The translations under genes were made by a program, and so were the position numbers. Source: Nonomuraea sp. NBC_00507 (GTDB lineage: Bacteria; Actinomycetota; Actinomycetes; Streptosporangiales; Streptosporangiaceae). From it: DNA of 64,000 nucleotides. Below, in pieces: positions 61,341 through 64,000 of this stretch (the stretch's first letter is position 1; each line of letters begins with the position of its first letter). The stretch covers positions 1,116,001 to 1,180,000 of the forward strand of contig NZ_CP107853.1 in NCBI RefSeq assembly GCF_036013525.1, read 5' to 3'. The notes under the pieces are model-generated. The model was not told the DNA's origin, did no database searches, and saw only the letters and a program-made list of their open reading frames with translations.

Positions 61341-61511
61341 AACAGGTTCCAGTTTGCCCGGTCATGCTGCCCGAGAGAAATCTTCCATGGGAGGGGAACA
61401 CCAACGCGCCAGAATGGTGTTAGATGTGATGGCGTTGTATTAGCTGATCCCGTAGTGAAAACCAGCATGACTTTGTCTGAGCCACCCCGGGTGCTTGCTG
61501 TACGACACACC

Positions 61512-61534
61512 GGGACCCACGAGGTGTGGGTCCC
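61512..61534 (+). promoter_or_regulatory. 5'-UTR hairpin of the cold-shock gene
   Basis: gggacccac/gtgggtccc forms a 9-bp stem with loop gaggt, 29 bp before the start codon. Cold-shock mRNAs often have structured leaders that open at low temperature. Confidence 0.5.
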
Positions 61535-61563
61535 ATAGATTCACATCCTGAGGGAGAGCTTTT

Positions 61564-61767
61564 ATGGCTCAGGGAACCGTCAAGTGGTTCAACGCCGAGA
61601 AGGGCTTCGGCTTCATCGCCCCGGACGGCGGTGCGCCGGACGTGTTCGTGCACTTCTCCGAGATCGTCGGCAGTGGCTACCGCAGCCTTGAAGACGGGCA
61701 GCGGGTCGAGTTCGAGATCACGCAGGGTCAGAAGGGGCCGCAGGCCTCGCAGGTCCGCGCCGTCTGA
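61564..61767 (+). CDS. Cold-shock protein, CspA family
   Basis: The 67-residue protein is one cold-shock domain: [20 protein letters not shown] (RNP1 KGFGFI) and VFVHFSEI (RNP2). It binds single-stranded RNA and DNA as a chaperone. ATG 61564 has GGGAGAGC upstream. A long leader with a hairpin precedes it, and a T-rich terminator follows. Confidence 0.98.
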   Translation: MAQGTVKWFNAEKGFGFIAPDGGAPDVFVHFSEIVGSGYRSLEDGQRVEFEITQGQKGPQASQVRAV

Positions 61768-61779
61768 CCTGTAATCGGC

Positions 61780-61825
61780 AAGCAAGACCGGGGTTCGTTT
61801 CCAGCGGGCCTCGGTCTTTTGCTTG
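61780..61825 (+). terminator. Terminator of the cold-shock gene
   Basis: aagcaagaccg pairs with cggtcttttgctt, with two extra T residues bulged in the 3' arm, just after the stop codon of csp. Confidence 0.7.
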
Positions 61826-61890
61826 TGTCGGGTTGGTCACGGGTGGGGCCACACCTCAACCGCCGGGCCGTCCGCACCGTCCACACCTAT

Positions 61891-63315
61891 ATGAGGTACG
61901 CGTGGTTATGTCATCCCGTGACCGTTGCCGGGGTGATCGTGCTCTTGGTCAACGACCACCTGCTCAAGCAGGCCTGGCCCGGGTTCGTGACGGGCAAGCT
62001 CAGCGACGCGGCCGGCCTTGTCGTGGCGCCCGCGCTTCTGGCCCTGTTCTTCTGGCGGCGGGCCGACCTGGCCGCCACCGTGCTGACGGGAGTGCTGTTC
62101 GCGCTCGTGAAAACGACGGAGACGGGCGCTGAGGCCGCCTCCCAAGCTTGGACCCTCATAGCGGGCCCTTCGCGCGTCCTGGCCGATTCCACGGACCTTC
62201 TCGCCCTGCCGGCGCTCGCGCTGGCCTGGTGGGTACGTCGGCGCAGCCTCGCGGCAGGTTCCTCCCCACGCTGGCGGATCATCGTGACGATGCCGCTGGC
62301 CGTCCTTGCGGTCACCGCCACCTCCGCCGCGCCTGGCCCGCCCACAGCCGCTGCGGTCGAGGTGAAGGACGACCGGATCCTCGTGTACACCGACGACTTC
62401 ACCATCTGGGAGTCCGAGGACCATGCGGCCACCTGGTCGTCGAGCAGCGTCCCCTTCGACGACCTGCCTCCAGACATCCGCAGCCGACTCCAGGACGTCA
62501 AGTCGCCGCAGGCCGCCGCGTGTGTGCCCTACCAGGCGACGCGCTGCTATCGGGTGGTGCCCGGCCTGATGGCCGTGGAGCAGTCCGACGACGGCGGCGA
62601 CACCTGGCACCCCTCGTGGTCCCTGTCCGACGGCGACGAGCGAGAGCGCCTCGTCAGGACGTACGACGACGAGTCCGGGCTGCGCTCGATGGGGCTCGCC
62701 GTGCAGGCCTGGCGCGGCGGGCACGTCGTGGTCGTCGCGAACGGGCTGGACGGCATCGTGGTCCGCGACGAGGCGGGCACCTGGCGGCGGCTCGGCTGGC
62801 CGGGCAACGACCCGGAGAGCCCGTCGGTGGACCTCTCTCCCGAGATGCACGTGGCGATCTTCCTGGCCGCGTGCATGTTGTTCGGCTGCGCCGGAGCGGG
62901 GCTACGCCGATACCACCGCCTCTACCTGGGCTTCGCCGCAGCCGCCTGCCTGAGTTATCTGGCTGTGGTGAATGCGCCGCGCTTCGCCGGCCCGATCGCC
63001 GATCTCGACGTCGTGGTGCGGCTCCTCGGTCTGATGACCATCCCGGTGGGGTTCGCGGTGTGCATCGCGCTGCTCTTCACGGGGCGGGCGCGGCCGGCGC
63101 CCCTCGCCGTCGGGGTGCTGGGCGCGCCGCTGGTCTACCTGAGCGTCTACACGCCCTTCCACGGGTGGGCGGCGGGCACGCCTGCGGCCTACTGGGCGGC
63201 GGTCGTGCTCGCGGTGCTGCTGACCGCGCTGGTGCTGCTGCCCGCCCTCACCCTCATCAGGAGGGACGCCCGCCGGGCAAGCTCGCCGGCGGACAGTCCT
63301 CCCTGGACTCCTTGA
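61891..63315 (+). CDS. Membrane protein with extracellular BNR-like segment
   Basis: The 474-residue protein has N-terminal helices (LVVAPALLALFFW, VTMPLAVLAVTATSAAP), an extracellular part with BNR/sialidase-like Asp-box motifs (SDDGGDTWHPS, ESEDHAATWSSS, VRDEAGTWRRLG), and four or five C-terminal helices. The start ATG 61891 is the first in frame after the terminator; no ribosome binding site is seen, so it may be leaderless. I recognise no named family, and its function is unknown. Confidence 0.72.
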   Translation: MRYAWLCHPVTVAGVIVLLVNDHLLKQAWPGFVTGKLSDAAGLVVAPALLALFFWRRADLAATVLTGVLFALVKTTETGAEAASQAWTLIAGPSRVLADSTDLLALPALALAWWVRRRSLAAGSSPRWRIIVTMPLAVLAVTATSAAPGPPTAAAVEVKDDRILVYTDDFTIWESEDHAATWSSSSVPFDDLPPDIRSRLQDVKSPQAAACVPYQATRCYRVVPGLMAVEQSDDGGDTWHPSWSLSDGDERERLVRTYDDESGLRSMGLAVQAWRGGHVVVVANGLDGIVVRDEAGTWRRLGWPGNDPESPSVDLSPEMHVAIFLAACMLFGCAGAGLRRYHRLYLGFAAAACLSYLAVVNAPRFAGPIADLDVVVRLLGLMTIPVGFAVCIALLFTGRARPAPLAVGVLGAPLVYLSVYTPFHGWAAGTPAAYWAAVVLAVLLTALVLLPALTLIRRDARRASSPADSPPWTP

Positions 63316-63354
63316 GCCCTGCTTGGCCGACGTGGGCTGCTCGGCCGGCGAGGG

Positions 63355-64000
63355 CTACTTGGCCGGCGTGAGCACGTCGAGGCCCACGTAAGGGCGCAGC
63401 GCCTCGGGAACCACCACGGAGCCGTCGGCCTGCTGGTGGTTCTCGAGGATCGCCACGATCCAGCGGGTCGTGGCGAGCGTGCCGTTGAGCGTGGCCAGGT
63501 GGCGCGGCTTGCCGTCCTTGTCGCGGTAGCGGGTCCCGAGCCTGCGAGCCTGGAACTCGGTGCAGTTGGACGTGGAGGTCAGCTCCCGGTAGCGGCCCTG
63601 GGTGGGGATCCAGGCCTCGCAGTCGAACTTGCGGGCGGCCGACATGCCGAGATCGCCCGCCGCCGTGTCGATGATCCGGTAGGGGACCTCGATCTTGGCC
63701 AGCATCTCCTTCTCCCAGGCCAGCAGGCGCTGGTGCTCCTCGTGGGCATCCTCGGGGCGCACGTAGGAGAACATCTCGACCTTGTCGAACTGGTGGACCC
63801 GGATGATGCCCCTGGTGTCCTTGCCGTAGGAGCCCGCCTCGCGGCGGAAGCACGACGACCAGCCCGCGTAACGCAGCGGCAGCTCGCCGGCATCGATGAT
63901 CTCCTGGGCGTGGTAGCCGGCCAGCGAGACCTCCGAGGTGCCGACCAGGTAGAGGTCGTCCTCCGGCAGCCGGTAGATCTCCTTGTCGTGGGCCACGTGG
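63355..64000 (-). CDS. serS: Seryl-tRNA synthetase, C-terminal part
   Basis: The visible 214 residues are the class II core of SerRS: motif 2 ([28 protein letters not shown], given in two pieces of 20 and 8) and motif 3 ([18 protein letters not shown]), plus [17 protein letters not shown] with the serine-binding Thr-Ser-Glu. It attaches serine to tRNA-Ser. The N-terminal coiled coil and start lie beyond the window end. Stop codon TAG at 63357-63355. Confidence 0.98.
   Translation of the reverse strand, partial: HVAHDKEIYRLPEDDLYLVGTSEVSLAGYHAQEIIDAGELPLRYAGWSSCFRREAGSYGKDTRGIIRVHQFDKVEMFSYVRPEDAHEEHQRLLAWEKEMLAKIEVPYRIIDTAAGDLGMSAARKFDCEAWIPTQGRYRELTSTSNCTEFQARRLGTRYRDKDGKPRHLATLNGTLATTRWIVAILENHQQADGSVVVPEALRPYVGLDVLTPAK

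Overview
This is high-GC actinobacterial DNA. The signs are dense genes with many GTG starts, ATGA/GTGA start-stop overlaps, SigE-type ECF sigma factors, AfsR/BTAD regulators, a CebR-type operator and a bacterial proteasome activator (Bpa). A filamentous member of the Streptosporangiales, Nonomuraea-like, fits best; that placement is inference from gene style, not a measured match. The right-hand block (serS, HAD phosphatase, bpa, quinone oxidoreductase, MinD-like ATPase, tRNA-Ser) looks like conserved core chromosome. The middle is accessory.

Layout: 1-0.8 kb, an integrase remnant reading into the 3' end of tRNA-Ser(GCT), the usual arrangement of an integrated element. 0.8-14 kb: a DnaA-box-like cluster, divergent yceI/marR, two ECF sigma factors (one coupled to a membrane beta-propeller partner), a cysteine-rich barrel protein coupled to a MauE-like membrane protein, an AAA ATPase, a MaoC hydratase, an overlapping operon of Lgt-like transferase, radical SAM enzyme and small membrane protein, a two-component system and tRNA-Arg(ACG). 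14-17.4 kb: a secreted alginate-lyase-like protein, decayed gene remnants and a methyltransferase. 17.4-23.8 kb: an amino-acid-oxidase-like flavoprotein, a DUF4189 protein, a DHFR-like/AraC pair that both look internally deleted, a phosphoglycerate-mutase-like phosphatase and a PEP-utilising enzyme facing a regulator pair.

23.8-39 kb: a WD40 Ser/Thr kinase, two very large BTAD/AfsR regulators, a DrrAB-like ABC exporter, a DHA2 MFS pump and a stand-alone AICAR transformylase domain. 38.8-41.6 kb holds the most unusual locus. A 26-codon ORF with an excellent ribosome binding site is followed by a PaaK-like adenylating enzyme and a nine-helix membrane protein carrying the complete presenilin/signal-peptide-peptidase signature: YD in helix 6, GLGD in helix 7, PAIL in helix 9. 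This could be a peptide-making or peptide-clearing system and appears undescribed. 41.8-49 kb: a DMT transporter, a two-component system divergent from an ABC exporter, a membrane PAS protein translationally coupled to a coiled-coil protein, and a luciferase-like oxidoreductase. 50-56.8 kb: a CebR-boxed GH6 cellulase with CBM2, TetR and a frameshifted DHA2 pump followed by two SPW-like small membrane proteins, a universal-stress-protein remnant, an M15 peptidase, a NUDIX-NYN fusion and a STAS protein. 56.9-64 kb: tRNA-Ser(TGA), an EspI-like MinD ATPase, quinone oxidoreductase, Bpa, HAD phosphatase, cold-shock protein, a membrane protein and the 3' part of serS.

A recurring theme is loss by small deletion. 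The DHFR-like, AraC, DHA2 and Usp genes each lack a segment where comparison with family norms suggests deletion, in some cases between short direct repeats. Together with the integrase stop codon and the remnants at 15.4-16.3 kb, this argues for either real decay or sequence errors that read mapping could separate.
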